A stretch of DNA of 64,000 bases from Streptomyces sp. NBC_01716 (GTDB lineage Bacteria; Actinomycetota; Actinomycetes; Streptomycetales; Streptomycetaceae): the NCBI RefSeq assembly GCF_036248275.1, contig NZ_CP109181.1, forward strand, positions 3,782,001 through 3,846,000. The letters are read 5' to 3'. Positions within the stretch are counted from its first letter, which is position 1. Each line of letters opens with the position of its first letter. The notes beneath the pieces were generated by a model. It saw nothing but the letters and a program-made list of their open reading frames with translations. It was not told where the DNA came from and made no database searches. Shown one piece after another: positions 53,417 to 63,400 of the stretch. A program made the translations under genes and the position numbers.

Positions 53417-54547
53417 TCAGCTCGCCGGAGGCGTGTACGGCGGCGGTGACGAGGAGCCGGCGCCCACACGGACACCGGCCTGGAACCGGCTGACCGCGTC
53501 CAGGTTCCGCAGGACCGCGGCGATGTACCGGCGGCAGGTCCGTACCGAGACACCGAGGCGGCGGGCCACGGCGTCGTCGGTGAGCCCTTCGGAGAGCAGC
53601 CGGACTATCGTCCTGTGCAGACTGTCCTCCACCAGCCGATGGCCCTCGGCGTCCGTCGCCGTCGCGTACGGATGGGCGCAGGTCCAGGTGGAGTCGACCA
53701 TGTCGAGGAGCAGACGGACCGCGGACGTGCTCCTGATCATCACGCCGGCGGGCGCCGCCGTGTCCCGCTGCCGTGATTCGTCGTGCAGGGTGAAGGCGAT
53801 GTCGGTGTCGAAGATCATCAGCTGGCGGGGAAGCTGGTCCGTCGTGCGTATCTCGGCTCCGGAGGCCAGCAGCCGGCCGAACACCTTCCTCGCCCGGATG
53901 TCGGAGCGGGCGGCGTGCTGCAACAGCACCCGGACCCGCACGCCGCGCGCCAGCATGCCCTCGATTCCCGCGACCGCCGGCACCGATCCCTCCGCTTCCC
54001 ACCCGGCGTCCTGTTCGGGCGAGGCCGACAGGTCGCTCAGACAGCTGTTGGGAACGAACGAGACGTAGGTGCCGGTGCAGTGGTGCGCCGCGTCGTACAC
54101 CTGGCCGGCCAGTTCGACGGTGTCGTTCAGCTCCACGAGCGGGGGCGGATCGTCGCTGAGCGGGCGCGGCGGCCGGGTCCGCGCGTAGAGGGAGTGGAAG
54201 GAGTTCAGCTGCTGCCGCAGCCGGCTGATGGTCGCCTGACGCCGGTGCACCTCCTCGTCGATGGGCAGGATCAACGACGACGACGCCGCGTCCGGATCCA
54301 CGGGCACCAGGACGGGCGGCTCCTGTCCGGGCCGCTCGCGCAGCAGATGGAGCCGCCGCAGATGGTGGATGGCCGTGAGCACGGCCTGCGTCGTGAGCCC
54401 GGTCCGGTCGGCGACGGACGCCTCGGTCCCGGGGACGAGGCCGCCCACGCTCAGCGCGTACGAGTAGACGGTCGCCAGTTCGGGGGTGGGGGCGTCGCCG
54501 CCGCCTCCGAAGAGGCCGGCGGCGACGAATTCGTCTGTCAGTGACAT
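53417..54547 (-). CDS. LuxR-type transcriptional regulator with N-terminal winged helix
   Basis: 376 residues. The C-terminal ~60 residues contain a LuxR-type helix-turn-helix: LLSEGLTDDAVARRLGVSVRTCRRYIAAVL. Near the N-terminus EASVADRTGLTTQAVLTAIHHLRRLHLL looks like a TrmB/MarR-type winged helix. The middle (~150-290) resembles the phospholipase-D-like sensory domain of the TrmB/LuxR hybrids common in Streptomyces (MLARGVRVRVLLQHAA...). A Ser/Pro tail closes the protein. It starts 40 bp after the stop of the 1858-residue PKS on the same strand, so it is probably co-transcribed and is the likely pathway regulator. Activator or repressor cannot be told from sequence. Confidence 0.88.
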   Translation of the reverse strand: MSLTDEFVAAGLFGGGGDAPTPELATVYSYALSVGGLVPGTEASVADRTGLTTQAVLTAIHHLRRLHLLRERPGQEPPVLVPVDPDAASSSLILPIDEEVHRRQATISRLRQQLNSFHSLYARTRPPRPLSDDPPPLVELNDTVELAGQVYDAAHHCTGTYVSFVPNSCLSDLSASPEQDAGWEAEGSVPAVAGIEGMLARGVRVRVLLQHAARSDIRARKVFGRLLASGAEIRTTDQLPRQLMIFDTDIAFTLHDESRQRDTAAPAGVMIRSTSAVRLLLDMVDSTWTCAHPYATATDAEGHRLVEDSLHRTIVRLLSEGLTDDAVARRLGVSVRTCRRYIAAVLRNLDAVSRFQAGVRVGAGSSSPPPYTPPAS

Positions 54548-54586
54548 CTCTGTTCCTCGGTCATGATGATCACCGGGGACGCCATG

Positions 54587-57500
54587 TCAGGCGGAACCCG
54601 TCTCTGCGAGGAGCTCGTCCACCCGGCGGGCCAGATCACGCACGGTGGGATACTCCAGCACCGCGACCCCGGGCACGTTGACTCCGAAGGTGTCCCTGAT
54701 CCTTACGGCGAGCTGCACGGCGACCAGCGAGTTGCCGCCCAGGTCGAAGAAGTCCTCGTCGAGACCCGCGCGGGAGATGCCGAAGGCGTCCTGCCACAGC
54801 TCGGTCAGCTTCTTCTCGGTGCTGGTCGCCTGCTCGGCCGGCGACTCGCCCATGGCCGGGGACGGTTCTCTGCGCTGGGGGCGGCCGGCGAGTTCGCTGC
54901 TTCCCGACGACTGGATGAAGACCGACATCCGGGCGATACGGTCGGCCCGTGCCGCCAGGGGCTCGCGGCTGATGACGTACCGGTTCTCGTCCTGGGCGGC
55001 CAGCACCCGCCACAGGAGCGAGAGGCCTTCCCCCGGCGCGATGAGCTGCTCGGCGGGACCGGTGTCGGTGGAGTCCGCGCCGGGCGTGACACCGCCGGAC
55101 GTCGCCGCGGGGACCGGCCGGCCCGCGGGCTCGGGTGCCCGCGCCGCGTCCGCCGCGGCGTCAACCGTCCCGACGAGCTCGTCCGCCTGGAAGACATGAA
55201 TGGTGAATTCCTCGACCGAGACGATCTCGCGGCCGTTCTCGTCCATGATGCCGATGTCGAAGGTCGCCTTGGCGCTGTCGTCCCCCTGCCCGGTCGGCCG
55301 CACATGGCTCTGGAGCCGGCCGGAGAGGGATTCCCGCACCACCACCCTCCGGTAGCCGACGGGGAGGTAACTGCCGCCCGATTCGATCACTTCGGGCAGG
55401 AACATGCTCAGCCCGGTGGCCCCGTCCAGCAGTGAGGGATGCACGACGAAGTCGCCGAGGTCCTCGTCCTGGCCTTCGGGAAGCCTCAGCGACACCAAGT
55501 GTCCCGCGTCGCCCAGATGGAACCTCTCGATCACCGGCCAGTGCGGTCCGAAGCCCACCAGCGCGACGGGCTGCTGGTAGGAGTCCGGTGTCCAGACGTG
55601 TTCGTACTCCTTGCGGAGAGCGCCCAGATCCCGCCGCGCGGGCCCGTCGTCCTCCGGGTGTCCGGCCACCACACCCATGGCGTGGTGCTGCCAGCGGCCT
55701 TCGTCCACCCCGACGGACCGGCTGCGTACGGTCATCTCGTACGTCCCCGCGCCGGTACGGCGTGCCCGTACCTGGAGTTCGCGGGGCTCCTGGACGGCGA
55801 GCGGGCGGCTGAAGAGCACATCGGTCAGCTCGACGGGGCCCGGCCCGGTCAGCTCCCAGTGGGCGGCGCACATCATCTCGATGTAGGAGGTGCCGGGGAA
55901 GACGGCCGCGCCGCCCATGCGGTGTTCGGCCAGTACCCAGTGGAAGTCCGGAGTGACGACGGTGGTGAAGGTCGTCTCGTCCTCCGATCCGTCCACTCTC
56001 CCGCCGAGCAGCGGATGGTCCGTCGGCGTCTCATCGGCGGGGGCCAGGCCCTGTTCGAGACGGCGGAAGATCTCGGGCGCGGCGTCGGCGGTGTTCCCGA
56101 TCATGCCGACCTCGGTCCAGCCGCACCAGTTGACGGCCACGGTGTGGCGGGCCCCCGCGCCGCGGCGGGCCTGCGCGAACGTGTCGAGGAAGGCGTTGGC
56201 GGAGCAGTAGTCCACCAGACCGTAGTCACCGGAGACCGACACGATCGAGGAGAAGAGGACCATGACCTCCAGTTCGTCGCCCAGCAGCCGGTCGAGCACC
56301 AGGGTGCCGTCGACCTTGGGGGCGAACACCGCGTGGGCCTGCTCCGGCGTACGCAGCGCGGCGAGGCCGCCGCCGGGCACACCGGCCGCGTGGAACACCC
56401 CGTGGAACCGGCCGAACCGGTCCCTGGCCGCGTCGACGACCTCGCGCATGGCCTTCTCGTCGGCGACGTCCGCCGCCGCGATCAGGACCTCGCCGCCCAG
56501 TTCCTCCACCTCACGGACGCTCAGGATGCGGCGGCTGACCTCATCGCCGGGGCCGTGCTCCGCGAGATGGGCGTCCCAGGAGGCGCGCTCGGGCAGCGCG
56601 GTGCGGTTCACCAGCACAAGCCGCGCGGCCACGGTGCGGGCCAGTTCCTTGGCCGTCTCCAGCCCGATGCCGCCGAGCCCGCCGGTGACGAGGTAGACAC
56701 CGCGCCGCCGCAGCAGGCGGGGGATCTCGGTGTGCTCGGGCAGGGTGACCCGCTCGTGGTCGGCGACCCAGCGCCGGCCCGTGCGGTAGGCCACCAGAGG
56801 ATCGGTGACGGGAGTACGGACCTCGTCCAGCAGACGCTCACCCGGGGTCGCGGTGTCGATGTCGAGAAGCTGGAAGCCGAGTGTGGGTGACTCGTGCGGG
56901 ATGACCCGGCACGGGCCGAGCAGAAGGCCCTTGGCGGGCTCCACCGGATCGCCGCCCGTCACGTCGCTCGACCCCGTGGTCAGAACGCGGATGTCCACCG
57001 TCAGATCCGGCCCGGCCTGCGACAGCGCCTGGGACAGCAACAGAAGGCTGTCGAAACCGTTGGTGCGGACCCGCTCGGTCTCCTCGGCCGAGAACGGATC
57101 GGCGGAGGCGGCCCCGGCGGTCAGTCCGTGCAGCACGGCGGTGGGGTGGCCGGGGCCCGCGCGCAGGCTGGTGAGCAGGGCGTCGTAGTCGGCGCGGCTG
57201 CCCGGGTCGATGGTGAACCGGTTCTCGCCGAGAGCGGCGAAGCTGTCGCCGGGCACCGCCCGTACCACCCGCGAGCCGCGTCCCTCAAGAGCCGTGGCCA
57301 ACTCCTCGGCGGGGCCTTCGCCATGGGTCAGCACCAGCCACAGGCCGTCCCCGGACAGGGCCTCCGACGACGGCCCGGGGGGCAGGGGGCGCCGGCGCCA
57401 GACGGGCAGATGTGTCGCGTCGGCGGCGTCGAGCACGGCCGGTTCGGCCGGGGCGGCGGGCAGCTCCTCGCTCACGTCCGGGTCCGGCTCCACCCAGTGG

Positions 57501-60163
57501 CGCACACGCTCGTACGGGTACTCGGGGAGCGCGATCCGCCGGCGCGTCCCGGCGCCGCGCACCGCGGCCCAGTCGACGTCGACACCGTGGCACCAGAGCA
57601 GTCCGGCCGCCTCGGTGAGCGTCCGCGACTCCGGGCGCTCGGACCCGGCTCGCGGCAGCGAGGGTACGACAGCCGCGCCGGACGGCAGGCACTGCCGTGC
57701 GAGCGTGGTCAGCGTCTGCCCAGGGCCGGCCTCCAGGAGAACGACCCCGGGGCCGTGGACGGCGGCGCAGGCGTCGGCGAAGCGCACCGTGCCCCGCAGC
57801 TGGTCGGCCCAGTAGCCGGGGTCCGTGGCCCGGTCGTCGTCGAGCGGCCGGCCCGTGAGGGTGGAGACCATGGGGATCCGCGGCGGGTGGAGTTCGGTCC
57901 CGGCCATCACCGCGCGGAACTCGGGAACGACAGGGTCGAGCATCGCCGAGTGGAAGGCGTGCGAGGTCACCAGCCGCCGGCGCCGTACGCCCTGGGTGCC
58001 CAGCCATTCCTCCAGCAGCTCCACCTCGCTGTCGGGGCCGGCGACCACACACGCCTTCGGCCCGTTGACCGCGGCGAGGCTCAGTTCGTCGGTCAGCAGA
58101 GGAGCGAGGTCGCTCTCCGGGAGCTCCACGGCCAGCATCGCGCCCGGCGGCATGGCCTGGGTCAGCCGGCCGCGCAGGGCGACCAGCCGCAGGGCGTCCG
58201 GGAGGGAGAACACGCCCGCGAGCGCGGCGGCAGCGTACTCACCGACGCTGTGACCGACCAGGGCGGCGGGTGTCACGCCCCGGCTCTCCCACAGCCTGGC
58301 CAGCGCGTACTCGGTCACGAACAGCGCGGGCTGGGCGAGTTCGGTCTGCCGCAGCCGCTCGCTCATCTCCGCCGAGGCCCCGGAGTCCTCGGGCCGCGTG
58401 CACAGGTATGTCCGCAGATCGAGTCCGAGGTGCCCGACGAGGAGGTCGGCGCACTCGTCGACGGTGTCGCGGAAGACGGGTTCGGACGCGTACGTCCCGG
58501 CGGCCATGCCCAGGCTCTGCGCGCCCTGCCCGGGGAAGAGGAAGGCCACCGAGGCGTCCCGGCGCGCCAGGACGGGGGCCCGGCCGCCCGGACGGCTCAG
58601 CAGGGTGACCGCCTCGTCCGTGTCCCGGCAGACGATCGCCGTACGGTGCCGGCTCGGGCGGCGGCCTTCCTGAAGGGTGTGGGCGACGTCCGCCAGCTCG
58701 GGCGCCGGGTCCGTGCCCAGCCGCTCGGCCAGCCGGCCGCGCACCGCGGCCAGCGCGTCCTCGCTCGCGGCGGACAGCGGGAGGACTTCGTACGACCCGG
58801 TGGCCAGCCGGCCCGCCCCGGTCGCCAACTCCTGCGCCGGCGGCTCCTCGATGATCAGATGCGCGTTGGTCCCTCCGATCCCGAAGGAACTGACCGCGGC
58901 ACGCCTCGGTGATCCGTCGCCGGCCCAGGACACGCTCTCGGTGTTGACGAAGAACGGTGAATCGGCGAAGGGGATACGGGGATTCGGGCTGCTGAAATTG
59001 ATGACGGGCGGAATGACACCGTGCCGGATCGCCAGCGTCGCCTTGATCAGCCCCACCACGCCCGCGGCGGGCCCGAGATGACCGATGTTCCCCTTCAGCG
59101 AGCCAATGGGGATGCTCTGGGTGGCGGCGCTGCCCGCCCGGCGGTAGGCGGAGGTGAGGGCCGCGACCTCGGTCGGGTCCCCCAGGGCGGTCGCGGTGCC
59201 GTGTGCCTCGACGTACCCGATGCTGTCGGGGTGCGCCCCGGCGGCGGCGAGCGCCTTGGTGATGACGGCGGCCTGTCCGTCGTGGCCCGGTGCGGTGAAC
59301 CCCGTCCGCGCGGCTCCGTCGTTGTTGACGGCCGAACCTATCGCCACCGCCTCGATGTGGTCGCCGTCGGCCACCGCGTCCTCGTACCGCTTGAGCACGA
59401 CGACCCCGGCCCCGCTGCCGAAGTTCGTTCCGCTCGCCTCGGCGTCGAAGACCCTGACGTGGCCGTCCCGCGTATAGATGCTGTCCTCCGCCCATTCCTG
59501 CCCGGTGAAGTACGGGAACTGGAGGCTGACCCCGCCGGCGAGCGCCATGTCGCACTCGCCGCTCGCCAGGGACTGACACGCGGAGTGAATGGCCACGAGG
59601 GAGGTGGAACACGCGGTGTAGAGGGAGATGGCGGGACCGTCCAGTCCCAGTGAGTAGGCGACACGCGTGGCGAGATAGTCCGGGGCGTTGCCGACCTCGA
59701 TCGCCATGGTGCCCACCGCGGCACGCACCGCGTCGTTCTCGTAGACGTTCGAGAACAGATAGCGGTCGGGGCTGCTTCCGGCGAACACCCCGACGGTGCC
59801 GCTGTAGCGCCGGGGGTCGTAACCGGCGTTCTCCAGCGCGGAGTTGCTGACCTCCAGCAGGATCCGATGCTGTGGGTCGGCGATGTCGGCCTCGCGCGAC
59901 AGATACCGGAAGTACGGGGCGTCGAAGCCCTCGTGATCGTCCATCAGCGGCCGGAGCCGGACGTAGCGCGGGTTGGCGATGCGCTTCTCCGGCACGTTGC
60001 TGCCGCGGAGTTGCTCTTCGGTGAGCTCCGTGAGGGACTCCACGCCGTCGAGCAGATTGCCCCACAGCCGGTCGATGTCCGGCGCACCGGGAAACCTGCC
60101 GGCCATGCCGATGACGGCGAAGCGCCGCGTGGCCGGACCCGCGGCCACCTGTTGCGTGCTCAT
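54587..60163 (-). CDS. Type I PKS, KS-AT-KR-DH-ACP
   Basis: 1858 residues from ATG 60163 (MSTQQVAAGP), preceded by AGGGGGACA. KS with Cys in TACSTSLV near 183 and EAHGTATALGDP. AT with GHSVGEY near 639 and HAFH near 735, malonyl-type. KR with TGGLGGIG near 1161 and Tyr in VDYCSANAF near 1321. DH after the KR, with catalytic His in LAEHRMGGAAVFPGT near 1413 and Asp in HPSLLDG near 1580. ACP with Ser in LGGNSLV near 1809. The KR-before-DH order is the reverse of ordinary modular PKSs. A 100-residue Pro/Gly-rich linker separates DH and ACP. No ER. The product of one cycle would be an alpha,beta-unsaturated acyl chain. It is divergent from the next PKS. Confidence 0.95.
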   Translation of the reverse strand: MSTQQVAAGPATRRFAVIGMAGRFPGAPDIDRLWGNLLDGVESLTELTEEQLRGSNVPEKRIANPRYVRLRPLMDDHEGFDAPYFRYLSREADIADPQHRILLEVSNSALENAGYDPRRYSGTVGVFAGSSPDRYLFSNVYENDAVRAAVGTMAIEVGNAPDYLATRVAYSLGLDGPAISLYTACSTSLVAIHSACQSLASGECDMALAGGVSLQFPYFTGQEWAEDSIYTRDGHVRVFDAEASGTNFGSGAGVVVLKRYEDAVADGDHIEAVAIGSAVNNDGAARTGFTAPGHDGQAAVITKALAAAGAHPDSIGYVEAHGTATALGDPTEVAALTSAYRRAGSAATQSIPIGSLKGNIGHLGPAAGVVGLIKATLAIRHGVIPPVINFSSPNPRIPFADSPFFVNTESVSWAGDGSPRRAAVSSFGIGGTNAHLIIEEPPAQELATGAGRLATGSYEVLPLSAASEDALAAVRGRLAERLGTDPAPELADVAHTLQEGRRPSRHRTAIVCRDTDEAVTLLSRPGGRAPVLARRDASVAFLFPGQGAQSLGMAAGTYASEPVFRDTVDECADLLVGHLGLDLRTYLCTRPEDSGASAEMSERLRQTELAQPALFVTEYALARLWESRGVTPAALVGHSVGEYAAAALAGVFSLPDALRLVALRGRLTQAMPPGAMLAVELPESDLAPLLTDELSLAAVNGPKACVVAGPDSEVELLEEWLGTQGVRRRRLVTSHAFHSAMLDPVVPEFRAVMAGTELHPPRIPMVSTLTGRPLDDDRATDPGYWADQLRGTVRFADACAAVHGPGVVLLEAGPGQTLTTLARQCLPSGAAVVPSLPRAGSERPESRTLTEAAGLLWCHGVDVDWAAVRGAGTRRRIALPEYPYERVRHWVEPDPDVSEELPAAPAEPAVLDAADATHLPVWRRRPLPPGPSSEALSGDGLWLVLTHGEGPAEELATALEGRGSRVVRAVPGDSFAALGENRFTIDPGSRADYDALLTSLRAGPGHPTAVLHGLTAGAASADPFSAEETERVRTNGFDSLLLLSQALSQAGPDLTVDIRVLTTGSSDVTGGDPVEPAKGLLLGPCRVIPHESPTLGFQLLDIDTATPGERLLDEVRTPVTDPLVAYRTGRRWVADHERVTLPEHTEIPRLLRRRGVYLVTGGLGGIGLETAKELARTVAARLVLVNRTALPERASWDAHLAEHGPGDEVSRRILSVREVEELGGEVLIAAADVADEKAMREVVDAARDRFGRFHGVFHAAGVPGGGLAALRTPEQAHAVFAPKVDGTLVLDRLLGDELEVMVLFSSIVSVSGDYGLVDYCSANAFLDTFAQARRGAGARHTVAVNWCGWTEVGMIGNTADAAPEIFRRLEQGLAPADETPTDHPLLGGRVDGSEDETTFTTVVTPDFHWVLAEHRMGGAAVFPGTSYIEMMCAAHWELTGPGPVELTDVLFSRPLAVQEPRELQVRARRTGAGTYEMTVRSRSVGVDEGRWQHHAMGVVAGHPEDDGPARRDLGALRKEYEHVWTPDSYQQPVALVGFGPHWPVIERFHLGDAGHLVSLRLPEGQDEDLGDFVVHPSLLDGATGLSMFLPEVIESGGSYLPVGYRRVVVRESLSGRLQSHVRPTGQGDDSAKATFDIGIMDENGREIVSVEEFTIHVFQADELVGTVDAAADAARAPEPAGRPVPAATSGGVTPGADSTDTGPAEQLIAPGEGLSLLWRVLAAQDENRYVISREPLAARADRIARMSVFIQSSGSSELAGRPQRREPSPAMGESPAEQATSTEKKLTELWQDAFGISRAGLDEDFFDLGGNSLVAVQLAVRIRDTFGVNVPGVAVLEYPTVRDLARRVDELLAETGSA

Positions 60164-60228
60164 GAGATGTCCCCCTGCGGAGCTCGTCGGGGTGACTGAA
60201 GCTACGCGAGGAGACCTGCCACCAGCCA

Positions 60229-60246
60229 TGTCAGATTTACATGACA
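60229..60246. promoter_or_regulatory. Inverted-repeat operator candidate, copy 1
   Basis: TGTCAGATTTACATGACA is an inverted repeat TGTCA-N8-TGACA. It lies 66 bp upstream of the minus-strand PKS start in the bidirectional promoter. A second copy lies 91 bp to the right. Confidence 0.65.
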
Positions 60247-60319
60247 CCGACGGCGGTCACCGGCGTGCCCGTGACACCTCGGCGGATCCAGGTCGGTCAT
60301 TACCTCGTCACATCCTGAT

Positions 60320-60337
60320 GGTCAGACAAATATGACA
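60320..60337. promoter_or_regulatory. Inverted-repeat operator candidate, copy 2
   Basis: GGTCAGACAAATATGACA has GTCA-N8-TGAC and shares GTCAGA and ATGACA with copy 1. It lies 70 bp upstream of the plus-strand PKS start. Two similar copies, each near one of the divergent genes, suggest a pathway-specific regulator site. Confidence 0.65.
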
Positions 60338-60407
60338 TTGCCGGTAATCAGCAGGCATACCTACGGTGGCCGCCCAAACTGTCTGCTGCTCAAAGGGACT
60401 ACGGACT

Positions 60408-63400
60408 ATGGCGGAAGAACCTCGCGAGGACCACATCGCGATCGTGGGCATGGCATGCAGGCTCCCGGGGGCGAACAATCCCGGTGAGTACTGGGAGAAC
60501 CTCGTCGGCGGTGTCGAGTCGATCACGATGCTGAGCGAGGAGGAGCTTGAGGACGCCGGTGTCGCTCCCCGTACCCACCGCCACCCGCACTATGTCAACG
60601 CCGCCGCCCTCATCGACGACATGGAGGGATTCGACGCCCGCTTCTTCGGCTACACGCCGCGCGAGGCGGAGATCCGCGACCCCCAGGGCCGGATGTTCCT
60701 GGAGGCCTGTCACAGCGCCATCGAGGACAGTGGCTACGACGTGACCCGGATGCCGGGCCAGGTCGGTGTCTTCGGCGGCATGGCCAACAACTTCTACGGC
60801 GAGCGGAACGTGGCACGCAACGCCGCCGCCAAGTCCGCCGTGGGCAACATGGCGATCGAGGTCAGCAACAGTCCCGACTACCTCACCACCACCGTCTCCT
60901 ACCGGCTCGGCCTGCGCGGGCCGAGCGTGAACGTGCAGACGGCCTGTTCGACGGCGCTCGTCGCCGTACACCTCGCCTCCCAGGCGCTGCGCGGCGGCGA
61001 GTGCGACTACGCGCTGGCCGGCGGTGTCGAGGTGGAACTCCCCTACGCCACCGGCTACACCTGGCACGAGGGAGGCATCTACTCCCGTACCGGTCACATC
61101 AGACCGTTCGACGCCGACGCCTCCGGCACCCTGTTCGGCACCGGGGTCGGGGTGGTCGCGCTGAAGCGGCTGGGTGACGCGCTCGCCGACGGTGATCACA
61201 TCTACGCCGTGGTCCGGGGATCCGCCGTCAACAACGACGGCGGCGACCGCGCGGGCTTCACCGCTCCCGGTGTGCAGGGCCAGATCCAGCTGGTCGCGGA
61301 GGCGCTGGCGGTCGCCGAGGTGCACCCGGACACCATCGGTTTCGTCGAGGCGCACGCGACGGGCACCCTCGTCGGCGACCCCATCGAGGTCGCCGGTCTC
61401 ACGAAGGCGTTCCGTACCGCCGGCGCCACGGGAACCGGCACCTGCCCCATCGGCTCGGTCAAGGCCAACATCGGACACCTCGGTCCCGCGGCGGGAGCCG
61501 CCGGGCTGATCAAGATATGCCTGGCCCTCCAGCACGAGGCCATTCCGCCCAACATCAACTTCGAGCGCCCCAATCCCAGCCTCGAACTCGACACCAGCCC
61601 GTTCTACGTCCCCACCGAGGTCACCCCCTGGAAGGCCGGTACCCGGCCGCGCCGGGCCGGCGTCAGCTCCTTCGGCATCGGCGGTACGAACGCCCACGTG
61701 GTGATCGAGGAGGCTCCCCGGCCCGTCGTCCGCGAACCCGGGAAGGCGGTCCCCTCCGGCCGCCGGACATACACCTTCCCGGTCTCCGGCCGTACCGCGG
61801 ACGCCGCCGAGAACGCCGCCCGGCTGCTGGGCCGGCACCTCGACGCGCATCCCGACACCCGCCTCGCGGATGTGGCCCGCACCCTCCAGAGCGGCCGGAC
61901 CGCCCACCGGTTCCGCAGAGTTGTGGCCGGCGGCTCGGTCTCCGAGGTGGCGAGCGGACTTCAGTCGACCCGCTCCAGCCGTCAGATCAAGGCGCCGGGG
62001 GCGGTGATCCCGCGCCGCCCGGTGCTGATGTTCCCCGGCCAGGGCTCCCAGTACGCCGGGATGGGACGCGAGCTGTACCGTACGGAAACCGTCTTCCGTG
62101 AGGCGATCGACACCTGCGCCGAGCTGCTCCGCCCCCATCTCGACCTGGATCTGCGGGAACTGCTCTATCCGGAAGACCTGCCGGCCGACGAGGCGGAACG
62201 ACGGCTGCGCGAGACCCGCCACAGCCAGCCCGCGCTCTTCGCCGTCTCCTACGCCCAGGCCATGTTGCTGATGAGCGCCGGACTCGAACCGCGGGGCATG
62301 ATCGGTCACTCGGTCGGTGAGTACGTCGCCGCCCATCTGGCCGGTGTGTTCACCCTCGACGACGTGCTCGCGATCGTCGCCGCGCGCGGCCGGCTGATGA
62401 ACGAGATGCCCCCCGGCGGCATGATCGCGGTGGCCGCGCCCGAGCAGCAGACCGCGGCGCTTCTGCCGGAAGGCGTCGAGATCGCCTCGACCAACAGCCG
62501 GCTCAGCACCGTCGTCGCCGGTCCCCTCGAAGCGCTCGACGCCGTCGTGGCGGCATGCGAGTCCGCCGGGGTCGCGCACACCCGGCTCCAGACCTCGCAC
62601 GCCTTCCACAGCCGGATGATGGAGCCGTGCGTCGAGGAGTTCGCGGCCACGGTGGCGCGTTACCGTCTCCACGCCCCCCAACTCCCCTTCGTCTCCGACG
62701 TCACCGGCGACTGGATCACCGACGACCAGGCACAGGACCCTCGTTACTGGGCCGCCCATCTGCGCTCCCCCGTACGGTTCGCCGACGGCCTCGCCACCCT
62801 CGTCGACGGTGAGACCTGCCTGGTCGAGGCCGGCCCGAGCGACACCCTGAGCCGGCTGGCCCGGCAGGACGTGGGCTTCGACGCGGTCCCCATCGTCCCG
62901 ACCATGCGGCACCCCCGGCGCGATGCCGCCGATGACGCGGTGTTCGCCGAGGCCCTGGGATCGCTGTGGGTCAACGGCCTCGACATCGACTGGGAGCGGT
63001 GGTCGGGACCGGGGCTGCGGGTGTCGCTGCCGACGTACCCCTTCGAGCGCCAGAAGTTCTGGGTGGCTCCCGACCCGGTACGGCCCGGCGCCTCAGCCGG
63101 GGCCGATGAGCACGCCGGTGAACTCCCGCCCGAGGAGTCCGCCTTCGCGCAGGTGTGGCGGGAGGCCCCGCTGCTCGGCGCGGAACCCACGGTCACCGCC
63201 GGGCACTGGCTGGTCTTCGGATCGGACCACCCGGTCACCGGGAGTCTGCTCGCGGAGCTGACACGTGCTGAAGGCACCAAGGTCACCGTGGTGCGGGCCG
63301 GTGACAGTTTCGCCGAAACCGGTCCCGCCCGCTTCACCGTGCGGCCGGGCGTCGCGGAGGACCTGGACGCTCTGCTCACCGCGCTGGCGGACGAGGCGCC

